From Yinghuangia sp035454725 (GTDB taxonomy: Bacteria; Actinomycetota; Actinomycetes; Streptomycetales; Streptomycetaceae): a stretch of 64,000 bases of DNA. Within the stretch, counting starts at the first letter, position 1, and each line of letters starts with the position of its first letter. The position numbers and the translations under genes were made by a program. Positions 25,016-33,991 of the stretch are shown one piece after another. The notes beneath the pieces were generated by a model, which did not search any database, had not been told where the DNA came from, and was given only the letters and a program-made list of their open reading frames with translations. The stretch spans positions 1 through 64,000 of the forward strand of contig NZ_JBPKBI010000016.1 in NCBI RefSeq assembly GCF_051388935.1. Direction: 5' to 3'.

Positions 25016-26947
25016 CTAGTCTTCGGAGGCGCCCTTTGAGACTGCGGGAGGCAACGCCAAGCCGACCCAGCACGCCAGTTGCAGGGGATCGGTGAGCATG
25101 TCGCCGGACTCGGCGACGAGTTGGAGATAGACACCGCGGACCACGTCCGGGCGCTCCAGCAGAGGCCTGGCCGCCGCGTCGTGTCCCGCAGCCGCCGACG
25201 CCATCGCGAGCCCCACCCAGGCCTCACCGGCATCCGGCCTCGTCGCAACGTCGGTGGCGTACAGGACCGCGGCTTCCGCGAATTCGCCTTGTGCGTAAGC
25301 GAGATCGGCCCTGGAGATGCCTGAGAGCGTCGGATGCCGGCACCGCCACGCAAATTCGTCGGGGTTGTCCCAGCGAGATTGCAACAGGCGTGGCAGCGAG
25401 GAGGATTCGCTGCGGCCGGCATCGGGGCGCAGGACCGGAGCCCCGAGGACCGCTGTGCCGGGTGCGGGCCGGCCGGCACTCCACGATCGCGCCAGCGCCT
25501 CCGAAGTCCCGGGCTCCGGCTGGGTGTTGCGCAATCGCCAGGCAGTGCGATGCGCCCGGGCGAGCGAACGGGCGTCGGCGGCTACCCGGCTGGGAAGGGC
25601 CTCGGCGCACCACGGTGCCATGGCAGCGCGCATGCCTGCCACGAACCAGCGGCCCAGATCCGTCAGTTCCGCGCAATCGCGGACGTCGTGGAGCACGCGT
25701 GCCGTCGCGTCGCGCCACAGTGCGTACTCGAAGCCGGCGAGTCGGGCGTCGGGCCCACGCGCGGTCGACCTGCGGTGCCGCCAGAACCGTACGATGCCAA
25801 GGTGTGCGTACGCACCCTGGAGAAGCCCGGCGATGGGACGGGGGTCCTTCCGCCACGGCGCGTAGTACCGGCCGGTGCCGCCCTCGTGGTGCAGGGAGAC
25901 CATGTCGAGGAGCGCGCTGAGTTTGAGGTGCTGGTATTCGTGGATCAGCGCGACCGCCAGGGTGGTCGCCGTCTGCGGCAGCGCCATCATGACCCCGCCG
26001 AACGCCTCGGGCGAGGAGGCGCTGAAGGGCCGGTCGTTCGTAGCCGGGGCCAGCGGGACGATCGAGCGGATCAAAAGGGCCAGCCCGTCGGCCGTTTCCG
26101 CGTCCTCGCAGCGCACCAGGTCAGTTGCCTGGCCGAGCAGGGATCGCCAGCGGTCCGTCCGCGAAGGTCCGAGTCTGTGCGGTGGCCGACTCTCGATGAA
26201 GCCGGCGTACGGATCCGCATCGTCCAGATGCGGATCCGGTGCACCCGCGGCGGATGTCCGGGGCAGGGGGGACCAGCCGGGAGCCTCACGCCGCGGATCA
26301 GCGGGGATGAGCACGCACGCGCCCCGGAGCGTGACCGAGACCGCGCCTCCGGCGAGCCGCCGAACGTTGGCGACGGACGCGCCGGGACGGTGTGCCGCGG
26401 AGTGTCCGGGCAAGCGGACGGCGCCCAGGGACGGCAGGTGGACGCTGCGGTCCTCGCGGACCGGAACCTGCGCACGGAAGTCGATGTCGGCCAGCGCGGC
26501 GACCGCGACGGACACGTTGTGCAAGTGCCCGGCTTCCCACCACATGGGGAGGCTCGCGGAGACCCCGCCACGGATGCGTCGCAGCACGCGTGAGGCCCAC
26601 ACGCCGATCGAGGGGTACATCACGACCGTTTCGAAGGCCGCAGGATCGGCTTGCCGGGCGCGGGTCAGCAACTCCCAAGCGGCCTCGGCGGGGGGCAGCG
26701 GCCCCATCACCGCGGGGTCGGACGTCGCCGCGTCGTACACCATGCGCAGGAGCAGCAGACGTTTGCTCCGCTGGCCGTCGCGGAGTGTGCGAAGTGTCTC
26801 CGTGTCGCCGTGGCCCGAGGCCAGTTGCGCGAGGGCCCGGCCGGAGATGGTGTGGACCGGTCTCGTCGACCGCGTCGCCGTCGGCAGCGCGGCAGCCTCG
26901 GCGCCCGCAGGAAGGGGACGCTCCGGTGTGGTGCGTGACGTGCCCAC
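25016..26947 (-). CDS. HExxH-motif peptide-modifying enzyme (aKG-HExxH beta-hydroxylase type)
   Basis: A 643-residue protein with the motif HEYQH at about residues 336-340, in VALIHEYQHLKLSALLDM. It belongs to the HEXXH motif family that accompanies FxSxx-COOH peptides. Some members have been described as 2-oxoglutarate-dependent peptide beta-hydroxylases rather than proteases, with the HExxH holding iron. The N-terminal 170 residues are helical and may bind the leader; the last 100 residues look TPR-like (LAYAQGEFAEAAVLYATDVA). GTG 26947 has a perfect AGGAGG upstream. The likely substrate is the 69-residue peptide encoded 109 bases upstream on the same strand. An ordinary metalloprotease is less likely. 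Confidence 0.85.
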   Translation of the reverse strand: MGTSRTTPERPLPAGAEAAALPTATRSTRPVHTISGRALAQLASGHGDTETLRTLRDGQRSKRLLLLRMVYDAATSDPAVMGPLPPAEAAWELLTRARQADPAAFETVVMYPSIGVWASRVLRRIRGGVSASLPMWWEAGHLHNVSVAVAALADIDFRAQVPVREDRSVHLPSLGAVRLPGHSAAHRPGASVANVRRLAGGAVSVTLRGACVLIPADPRREAPGWSPLPRTSAAGAPDPHLDDADPYAGFIESRPPHRLGPSRTDRWRSLLGQATDLVRCEDAETADGLALLIRSIVPLAPATNDRPFSASSPEAFGGVMMALPQTATTLAVALIHEYQHLKLSALLDMVSLHHEGGTGRYYAPWRKDPRPIAGLLQGAYAHLGIVRFWRHRRSTARGPDARLAGFEYALWRDATARVLHDVRDCAELTDLGRWFVAGMRAAMAPWCAEALPSRVAADARSLARAHRTAWRLRNTQPEPGTSEALARSWSAGRPAPGTAVLGAPVLRPDAGRSESSSLPRLLQSRWDNPDEFAWRCRHPTLSGISRADLAYAQGEFAEAAVLYATDVATRPDAGEAWVGLAMASAAAGHDAAARPLLERPDVVRGVYLQLVAESGDMLTDPLQLACWVGLALPPAVSKGASED

Positions 26948-27056
26948 AAGTAGCCTCCTGTCGGACGACTCCGGGCCCGCCCTCGCTATGCGGAAGCGGG
27001 TTGCCGCGCGGCTTCGCCGACGGTCATGGGCGGCGGGTGCCAGGGGCTGTCCGCCG

Positions 27057-27266
27057 TCAGCACTTCTCCCCTTGTTTGCTGGCGGTCAGCGGCTCCGGGA
27101 GGTCGACCTGAAGGAGGATGCGCCGTACCGAGCCGTCGAGCTCGGCCGGGTCGCGACGGAGCAGTTCGTCAAGGGACAGGCTGCCGACGTCGACGAGTTC
27201 GGTCGGGATGAGCTGGTCGGTCGGGATCATCGGGTCCGTGTGATCTGTCCGGTCTCGGTGGTCCAT
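27057..27266 (-). CDS. FxsA-like precursor peptide with non-canonical C terminus
   Basis: A 69-residue peptide. After a His/Asp/Arg-rich start it has ELVDVGSLSLDELLRRDP and LDGSVRRILLQV, closely resembling the leader of FxSxx-COOH RiPP precursors. The expected FxSxx end is replaced by a tail reading DLPEPLTASKQGEKC, ending in the only Cys. There is no aromatic residue in the tail, so a cyclophane of the FxsB kind could not form; candidate sites for the HExxH enzyme are Ser, Lys, Gln, Glu or the terminal Cys. ATG 27266 follows GGGGGA at good distance; the frame is open to 27335. It directly precedes the HExxH gene. Confidence 0.78.
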   Translation of the reverse strand: MDHRDRTDHTDPMIPTDQLIPTELVDVGSLSLDELLRRDPAELDGSVRRILLQVDLPEPLTASKQGEKC

Positions 27267-27435
27267 GCCGCCGAATCCCCCATTCTGCGTGGTCTTCCGA
27301 GTGATCTTCCGGGTCGTCCGGAGTTCTCCAGCCATGATGCCCCGATGCCGACGGAATGCGGAAGACGCTTGTGGGGCTGGGCAGTTGGTTTGTCTGCGGG
27401 CGCGTGGGCGGCGTCGGTCGCCCGCCGCACGCCCG

Positions 27436-30390
27436 TCACTGGGGCGGCGTCGCGGGGGCGCGCAGCGTGGGGACGTCGCCGTTGCGTGCCCAGGTGACCG
27501 TCGTGCCCGGGAGGTTGGTCGTCCAGCGGTCGGCGATTCCTCTCAGTACGTCGGGGGCGGGAGGGGCGGCGCCGAGGCCGACGGCGTAGCGGATGTGCTC
27601 CGGCGATACCGCGAACGGATGCGGCCAGGCGTGGGTGTCGGGGACGCCGGCTTCGTCCAGCGCGGCGAGGAGCGCCCGCATTCTGCCGCGGACCCGGCCG
27701 ACCACCGCGTCCCCGTCCGACCCGCTGTCCACGGTCACCACGGCCCACGCGGCGTGTCTGCGGTGGAGGTCCGGAGGAGTGAGCAGGTCGGTGAGCGGAT
27801 TGGTTCCTGCGGCCGTCGGCGCTTCCAGGATCTCCCATGCGCGGTAGAGCTCCTGGGAGAGCAAGTCCCTGCCTCCAAGCCCGATTTGCTCGGCACAGTT
27901 GCGGACCGGGGCGGTGGGGGTCAGGACGGTCACCGGCGTCGACGGCCGGGTTGTGGGGGATTCGACCGGAGCAAGGGTGATCGGGGCGTCCCAGTCCCAC
28001 GCGGCCCATGTGGCGAAGAACTCCCGCAGCAGGTCGTCCCCGCGAAGTCCGCTGTGCCCGCAGGCGGTTCGGGCGGCGAGGAGTGTCCACGCCAGCCCCG
28101 GCAGGCCCCCGAACGGTGCCGCGTCGAGTCCCCGGGCACGGGCCCATGCCTTCACGCGCCGAGCGAGGGCGGGGAATTCGCGAACTCCCTCGGTGGCGGC
28201 GAGGATTGCTTCCGCGTCGCTGACCGCGCTCAGGGCGAGTGCAGCCGGCTCGCCCAACTCGGCGCGGCGCTCGACGGCTTGCGCCGCGGGAACGCTGCCG
28301 GTCGGGACGAGGGCGAGGTCGACGTGGACGCCCTCGGCGGTGAACCGCACGCCGGGTACGCGGGCGCCGACGACGTCGCGCAGTTGCTGTGCTTGGGGCA
28401 GTGCGGCGACGAGACGGGCGCGAACGTCGCCGAGTCGGAGTTGTCCGGTGCCACGGTCTGCCGACGCCCCGGCGGCGCCCGCTTCGGGATTGTCGGGGAC
28501 GGCCGCGACGAGGTCCAGGTCGCCGCCGGGCAGCGCGCAGCCTGTGCGACGCGAACCCACGACGTGGACCACGCCGCCGGGCAGGGCCGCGCCCAGGCGT
28601 GCCACGATCTGTCGGACCCGCGAAGCGTGCGGGTCCCGGCCGTCTCCGGCGGACGAGACAGCGACGGGCTCGTGCACGAGACGCATTTCACCGGTACCGA
28701 GCGTGAACACCGCCCGAGGGCACATCGGTTCGTCGCCTCTGCGGGACAGCAGCACCAACTCGCCGACACGGGCGGTGAGTCGGCCGAGATGTGCCGCGCT
28801 CTCGGTGGCGATCCGCTGTGGTTCGGCGGTCCGGCCGAGGGTGAGGTGCGGCGTGAAGCCTTCCGCGCGGCCCCGGCAGCGCGGGAAGCGGCGTACGAGC
28901 GCGTGGCGGAGCGCGGCCCACGCATCACCACCGGATGCGGCCGGGTCCAGCCAGACCGTGGCGTCGGTCCGGTGGCCGAAGGTGTCCACGCCCTCCAACG
29001 TCGCGGTGAACGGGGCGACTTCGGCCGCCGCTGCGGCGAGCAGAGGTGCCGCGCGCTCGAATTCGTGCTCGGGGACGAAGCCGAACAGCAGGTTCACGTG
29101 CGGCGGCCAGCGGTCGACCTGAGGGTCGTGTGCTCGGCGGATCTCCTGGATGGACGGCCACAGTTCGCGCGGTGGCAGCCAGGCGACGGCGGTACGCGCT
29201 GTCGGTGCGGTATTCAGCACGCTGTCGGTGGCCGCTGCGCCCAGGGCGAAGTCGACCTGCACGCCGTAGTGGTCCGAGATGAACAGTCCGCCCGGACCCG
29301 GCTCGTTGCCGCGCAGGACGGCCGCCGTGGGCCGAGGTTCCGCCGCGTCGACGCCTGTTGCCGTGGCCGCGCCGCCGGTGCGCAGCAGGATCCGGTCGAG
29401 TCTCGACACCCGCCCGGACAACGAGGAAACCGCCGCAAGGGGATTGTTGTTCGGGTCGAAGGTCGGGGTCCGGTCGTGCGGCCCGTGGACATCCGTCCAG
29501 GCGTCGCGCAGCCCGAGGGTGATCTCCGGCCCGGCCTCGGCGGCGTCGCCGACGTTGAAGTCGCCGACGAGGACGAGGTTGCCGTCGACCCCGGCCAACC
29601 CCTCGGCCAGCTCGACGAGTTCGGCGTCACGACGCGCCGGGCCGTCTTCCGCGTGGTCGCTGGTGAGGTGGGTCGCAGCGACGACGAGTGGGCCGTCCGA
29701 CGTCCGCACGGTCGCGGCGACGACGGCCTTGTGCGGGCCGAACGCGTGCACGGCGGCCTCCCGCACGGGCAGGCGGCTCAGCAGCACGAGCCCGGCCTCG
29801 TCGATGTCGTCCGATGCAGGATCGGTGTGCAGTGTGTAGTCGGCGCGCACCCAGTCGGCCTGCAACAGCAGTGCGAGCAAAGCCGGTTCGACCTCCTGGA
29901 GGGCGATGACGTCGGCTTCCGCCTCGGCAAGTGCCGTGAGCAGCAGGGGCCGCCGCGAGGCGGTGTCGATGCGGTCGCTGTCGTATCGGTCCCACAGCGT
30001 GTTCCAGGTCAGGACACGCAGACTCGACTGCGCCGCGTACGCCGTATCGGCCGCCGTGGGTGGCGCCGCCTGCCACGCGGCGGTGTCCGCGTCCCACACG
30101 TAGGGCGTGCGCGCGGTGAAGAACGGCGGACGGAGGATCCTCGGGTCGCGCACCCGCCCTGCGGGGGACGCGCCGATGCGGTCGACGCCGGTCGCGCGGT
30201 CCCAGATGAGTTCGCCGTCCGCCTCGATGAACACGACGCGGTGCCAGGGGATTTCACCGCCCGGAACGAACGACGGCAGCGGAATCCGCTTCGGGCCGGT
30301 GCCGCGTCGCGTCACCCCGAGGACGAACCGGGCGGGATCGAAGCGCGGGTCCCAGCGGACGCGCTGGTAGACCTCCTCGCTGGTACGCAT
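27436..30390 (-). CDS. RNA-repair fusion: DUF504, EEP phosphatase, 2H phosphoesterase and poly(A)-polymerase-like nucleotidyltransferase
   Basis: A 984-residue four-domain protein. Residues 1-75 are DUF504 (RFDPARFVLGVTRRG, HRVVFIEADGELIWDR). Residues 124-385 are an endonuclease/exonuclease/phosphatase domain (VLTWNTLWDRYDS, ALQEVE, VGDFNVGD, ISDHYGV). Residues 400-590 are a LigT-like 2H domain with HVN near 430 and HLT near 513, as in 2',3'-cyclic phosphodiesterases. From about 600 is a Pol-beta-type nucleotidyltransferase (VGSRRTGCALPGGDLDLV) with a poly(A)-polymerase-like helical part. Together these can trim, unblock and extend broken RNA ends. ATG 30390 overlaps the ligase stop by one base (TGATG), so the two are coupled. 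Confidence 0.87.
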   Translation of the reverse strand: MRTSEEVYQRVRWDPRFDPARFVLGVTRRGTGPKRIPLPSFVPGGEIPWHRVVFIEADGELIWDRATGVDRIGASPAGRVRDPRILRPPFFTARTPYVWDADTAAWQAAPPTAADTAYAAQSSLRVLTWNTLWDRYDSDRIDTASRRPLLLTALAEAEADVIALQEVEPALLALLLQADWVRADYTLHTDPASDDIDEAGLVLLSRLPVREAAVHAFGPHKAVVAATVRTSDGPLVVAATHLTSDHAEDGPARRDAELVELAEGLAGVDGNLVLVGDFNVGDAAEAGPEITLGLRDAWTDVHGPHDRTPTFDPNNNPLAAVSSLSGRVSRLDRILLRTGGAATATGVDAAEPRPTAAVLRGNEPGPGGLFISDHYGVQVDFALGAAATDSVLNTAPTARTAVAWLPPRELWPSIQEIRRAHDPQVDRWPPHVNLLFGFVPEHEFERAAPLLAAAAAEVAPFTATLEGVDTFGHRTDATVWLDPAASGGDAWAALRHALVRRFPRCRGRAEGFTPHLTLGRTAEPQRIATESAAHLGRLTARVGELVLLSRRGDEPMCPRAVFTLGTGEMRLVHEPVAVSSAGDGRDPHASRVRQIVARLGAALPGGVVHVVGSRRTGCALPGGDLDLVAAVPDNPEAGAAGASADRGTGQLRLGDVRARLVAALPQAQQLRDVVGARVPGVRFTAEGVHVDLALVPTGSVPAAQAVERRAELGEPAALALSAVSDAEAILAATEGVREFPALARRVKAWARARGLDAAPFGGLPGLAWTLLAARTACGHSGLRGDDLLREFFATWAAWDWDAPITLAPVESPTTRPSTPVTVLTPTAPVRNCAEQIGLGGRDLLSQELYRAWEILEAPTAAGTNPLTDLLTPPDLHRRHAAWAVVTVDSGSDGDAVVGRVRGRMRALLAALDEAGVPDTHAWPHPFAVSPEHIRYAVGLGAAPPAPDVLRGIADRWTTNLPGTTVTWARNGDVPTLRAPATPPQ

Positions 30391-32171
30391 CACACCGCTC
30401 CCTTCGCCGGTCGTTCGTGCGGCTCACCTTCCAGGGTGCCGTCGACGTCCTCGACGGTGCCGCCTGCTCCGACGTACCAGGTCCGGTGCGCGTGCCCGGG
30501 GTAGGGCGGCACGAACCGGCGCAGTTGCGCGGCGAGCACGGCGTCGGGCACCGGGTGCGCCCGGGAGCTGTTGCGCCGGGCCAATTCGTCCTCGTCGACC
30601 AGTACGACCGCGTGCGTGACCAGCGCGTCACGGCGGCGCGCGACACCGTGGACGAGGGAGCGCTGCTGCGGCATGAGGGACGTGGCGTCCCACACGACGG
30701 TGCCGCCCCGGGAGAGCGCCGCGTCGAGGCGGTCAAGGGCCTCGTGCAGAACCTCGCCGTTCGCGCCCTGGTCGGCCCGGGAGCCCCGGGCCTCGCGCAG
30801 GTCGTCGAGGGACACGACCTCGTCGACACCGACCAGCCCGCGCGCGAACGAACTCTTGCCGCTGCCTGCCGGACCGACCATGTGGACCAGGCGCGGGGCG
30901 TCCCCCGACCGCCACCGCCAGGTCGCGGCGACCGCCTCCGCGACGGAGCCGATCCGGCCCTCCGCGTACAACCGCCGGGCCTCGGCCCAGCACCGGTCGC
31001 CCGCCTGGGCGGTCAGATCGCCGAGGGCCTGGTGCAGCCCGGCGCGCAGCGGTTCCCATGGCGTCTCGGCCAGCAGCCCGGCCTCGTCCGCGTGCAGCGC
31101 CGACCATTCGACCTGCTCACGCGCTGCCTCGGCCGGGGCGTCGGAGCGGCCGACGAGAGCTGCCGCCGCGACGGCGTGCAGTGCGCCGAGATCGGCGGCG
31201 TACGACATCCGGACGAGGCCGGCGCGGCGTCGTTCGTCGGGGTAGGGCTCGTACAGGTTCGCGTGCAGTCCGACGAGGTCGGCGACGCGGCGGGCCGTCG
31301 GCATGCCGAGCGGGCCGGCCAGCCGGGGCGCGAGCCACGCCCTTCGGCGGGTGCGCAGCAGGGCCGCGAGCACGCCGGCCAGGCGCGCGTCGCCCGTCCT
31401 GCCGAGAGCGTCCAGCCGCGCCGCGGCTTCGGAGGCCACGGTCGTGTGCGTTCCCGCGTCGCCCGCGTCTTCCGCGTCCTCGGCGAGGGAGAGAGCGGTG
31501 AGGAGTGCCTGCGTGTCGGCGTCGGCGCCCGACCGGACGGCCCACAGCGGGGCGTCGGGGCCGAGCCCGTTCGCGACAACGGCGGCGTACATCCAGTGCG
31601 TGTCGGTCTGAACGTGTTGCGGGCGCACCCACTTGGCGACGCGCTGCGCGAACTCCTCGCGGGGGAAGCCCTCCACGGTCCGGACGACGTAGCCCTCCCG
31701 GTACACGGTGTCCACCCGCAGGTTGCGCAGTGCGCGGGCGTCGAAGGTGCCGCGCCACAGAACAGGCGGTGCGGGTACGCCGATTCGCCGCAGGAAGCGG
31801 ACCGTTGCATCCCAGTCCAGGCACCGGTCGCCCGCCCACACCGAGAACCCGTAGAACCAGCTCTGAAGGTTCTCGTACGCGATCGAGTGCCGCGCGAACA
31901 GGTTCTCCCCGCACACCCGCCACCCTGCCGGAATCGCGGCACCGATGCGCGCCTGGAGCTGTTTCACCCACGCCCGCGAGGGGTGGTGTGCGGAGTCCAG
32001 CGACCGCGCGTGCAGGCCGTCCGCGTACAGCGTGGTGTTCTCGCCGTCCATCTTCTCGGTGACCACGACCTCGCGCCCGACCAGGCCCGACAGGTCACCG
32101 GCCCGCACGTCGTCGGATGACGCCCCGGGCGACCAGGGCAGATGGGCCGTCCGCGGATAGTGCACCCGCAT
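30390..32171 (-). CDS. RNA ligase-polynucleotide kinase fusion
   Basis: A 593-residue protein. The N-terminal third is an RNA ligase nucleotidyltransferase with adenylation motif EKMDGENTT (Lys40) and further motifs in VCGENLFARHS, WFYGFSVW and REGYVVRT. The middle is helical. The C-terminal 170 residues are a P-loop kinase, GPAGSGKSSFARGL near residue 433, with VVWDATSLMPQQR as in polynucleotide kinases. It can phosphorylate 5' ends and seal RNA nicks, the core of a tRNA-repair pathway that counters anticodon nucleases. ATG 32171 follows GGGAGA. It is the first gene of the - strand run that continues through the repair fusion to the peptide and HExxH genes. Confidence 0.9.
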   Translation of the reverse strand: MRVHYPRTAHLPWSPGASSDDVRAGDLSGLVGREVVVTEKMDGENTTLYADGLHARSLDSAHHPSRAWVKQLQARIGAAIPAGWRVCGENLFARHSIAYENLQSWFYGFSVWAGDRCLDWDATVRFLRRIGVPAPPVLWRGTFDARALRNLRVDTVYREGYVVRTVEGFPREEFAQRVAKWVRPQHVQTDTHWMYAAVVANGLGPDAPLWAVRSGADADTQALLTALSLAEDAEDAGDAGTHTTVASEAAARLDALGRTGDARLAGVLAALLRTRRRAWLAPRLAGPLGMPTARRVADLVGLHANLYEPYPDERRRAGLVRMSYAADLGALHAVAAAALVGRSDAPAEAAREQVEWSALHADEAGLLAETPWEPLRAGLHQALGDLTAQAGDRCWAEARRLYAEGRIGSVAEAVAATWRWRSGDAPRLVHMVGPAGSGKSSFARGLVGVDEVVSLDDLREARGSRADQGANGEVLHEALDRLDAALSRGGTVVWDATSLMPQQRSLVHGVARRRDALVTHAVVLVDEDELARRNSSRAHPVPDAVLAAQLRRFVPPYPGHAHRTWYVGAGGTVEDVDGTLEGEPHERPAKGAV

Positions 32172-32447
32172 GACCGATCTCCCCACCCCGACGACGTCAC
32201 GACACTGTAGGAGGCACCGGCTCGCGGGCTCCAGCGAAATATCGTGCCGCGCTTGCCGCGTCGCTGTGTGTGGAAGCAAGTCGCATGGTGGGCAAGGGAC
32301 TTGGTTCAGACATGTGGGCTCGACCGTGCGCCGCCCCAAACGCGGAAACCCCGCCGGCGCAGCTCCGCGGCCGCCTGCCGGGGCGGGTGCCGAGGCATGG
32401 ACGGCCGCAATGCTGCGCAGCGGCGGGGGACCGGGCGGGCCCGGCGG

Positions 32448-33281
32448 CTAGTCCTTGTCGGCCTGGTAGCCGTGCGTCTCGGGCGTGGCGACGATGCCCT
32501 GCACGCCGACGGTCGGCATGGTGCCCGGTGCGAGGACGCCCCCGGGGCCGTGGAAGACCAGGTTGTTCGTGGCGATGCCGGGGTAGGCGAGCATCTGCGC
32601 GAGGGACGCGGCGATCGTCGCGCCGAGCTCCTCGGCGTCCATCAGCACCTGCGACAGGACGCCGTTCTGGATCCACAGCGGGACCAGCTCGTTGCGGACC
32701 GACTCGTCGAAGTCCCGGTTGAAGTCCGTCCCTGCGGTGTCGCCGACCTCGATGCGGGCGAACCGGAACTGCGGGTTCTCCAGGCGCAGGCTGAGCACGG
32801 CCTGGTCCAGCGCGGCCTTGCTGGAGCTGTACGCGCCCACACCGTGGTACGGCTTGCCCACGCTCCGCGACGAGATGAAGCCGACCACGCCGCCCGGAGT
32901 GAGCGACGGCAGCAGCGCGGCGGTGGTCAGCACCGGCCCGATGACGTTGGTCATCATGAGCTGCTGCCAAACCTCGGCCGACGTGTCGGCGATCTTCGCC
33001 AGCGGCGAGACGCCGGCCGCGTGGACGACCGCGTCGATGCCGCCGAGTCCGGCGGCGGCCTCCTCGGCGACGCGGGCGCAGTCCTGGGGGAGCGCCAGGT
33101 CGGCCGTGATGGCGACGCCGCCTCCGGCCTTGTTCACGACCTCGGTGAGCAGCTCTGTACGCCGTCCGACGACGGCGATCTTGGCACCCTGGGCGGCGGC
33201 GGTCAGGGCGATGCTCCGCCCGATACCCGACGATCCTCCGACAACGAGGACTCGGCGGTTGGCGAAGTCGATCTGCGACAT
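32448..33281 (-). CDS. SDR-family NADP-dependent oxidoreductase
   Basis: A 277-residue short-chain dehydrogenase. The cofactor loop is VGGSSGIG, with Arg-Arg after the second strand (VVGRRTE), which favours NADP(H). NAG is replaced by HAAG, the catalytic strand is FISSRS, and the Tyr/Lys pair is YSSSK. The C-terminal 60 residues are longer than in FabG. ATG 33281 has ACGGAG upstream. It is divergent from the LLM oxidoreductase and preceded by a GAGAAT-type operator at 33425-33451, so it probably belongs to the same regulon as the LLM gene and the binding protein at 36739. The substrate is unknown. Confidence 0.87.
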   Translation of the reverse strand: MSQIDFANRRVLVVGGSSGIGRSIALTAAAQGAKIAVVGRRTELLTEVVNKAGGGVAITADLALPQDCARVAEEAAAGLGGIDAVVHAAGVSPLAKIADTSAEVWQQLMMTNVIGPVLTTAALLPSLTPGGVVGFISSRSVGKPYHGVGAYSSSKAALDQAVLSLRLENPQFRFARIEVGDTAGTDFNRDFDESVRNELVPLWIQNGVLSQVLMDAEELGATIAASLAQMLAYPGIATNNLVFHGPGGVLAPGTMPTVGVQGIVATPETHGYQADKD

Positions 33282-33424
33282 GCGGGCTCCGTGAGGGAAA
33301 GGGCGACACCGCCGAGGGCATCGGACAGCGCGAGGATGGCACGGCGGTCGGGGTGGACATGCCACCGAGGCCCACGGTGGCATCCGTCACCTGAAGCAAC
33401 GGGTTTCGGGAGAGTATAAGGAAC

Positions 33425-33451
33425 AATCTCACGAGCGAGAATACGGTTCTC
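33425..33451. promoter_or_regulatory. operator-like half-site cluster upstream of the SDR gene
   Basis: AATCTC, 6 bases, GAGAAT, 3 bases, GTTCTC. The same order and spacing recur at 33843-33869 (ATTCTC-N6-GAGAAT-N3-ATTCTC), which makes a shared regulator binding site likely. It lies 144 bases upstream of the SDR start. Confidence 0.6.
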
Positions 33452-33842
33452 CCGGGATCTCACCACAGAGTTGCCGGGGCGAGGCGGCCCCTGCGTGTTC
33501 GCTCGCGCGCGGGCCGTGTTTCGGGGGCATTCCGATCCGGCGCAGCCGCACCTTGCGGGCTTCGCGGGGCGTGCGTGCGGGGGACCTGATTTCGTCCGCG
33601 GCCCGTCCGCGGCGAGAATCGGCTGCGCAGTCCACGGAGGCCGATACTGCCGTCGAGCCTGCTCCGTCAGCCGGTGGGCACCCGCGCGGACCGGTGCGGA
33701 GCGTTGTGCATCGGCCGATTTCGCAGTCTGCACCGCCGGTCGCCGGGGGAGCGCATGGTGTCGCTCGCCGAGTCGGCTTGCGGTACTTCGCGGTCCGCTC
33801 GGAGCCCGCCGCCGGGAATCGATTTCGACTTGGAAGTATTGA
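33452..33842. other. non-coding stretch between the two operator clusters
   Basis: No gene is seen. The short open frames have no ribosome site and Arg/Pro-rich, shadow-like composition. The region separates the divergent SDR and LLM genes. Confidence 0.5.
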
Positions 33843-33869
33843 ATTCTCGCTTCTGAGAATTATATTCTC
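33843..33869. promoter_or_regulatory. operator-like half-site cluster upstream of the LLM gene
   Basis: ATTCTC (33843-33848), 6 bases, GAGAAT (33855-33860), 3 bases, ATTCTC (33864-33869). The first two half-sites form a perfect 18-base inverted repeat, and the second and third form another (GAGAATTATATTCTC). It is AT-rich and sits 123 bases before the LLM start. A dimeric TetR- or GntR-type factor is the likely ligand. Confidence 0.65.
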
Positions 33870-33991
33870 GCGGGGCCCGCCGCCACGTGAACCGCCGGGC
33901 GGGGCCGACGCGGTTCGCGCCTGAAACCGGCGAGGGCAGGGCGATGTCCGGCGATTTTGCTGAATCCGACGAAAAGGACAGGCATACACCG

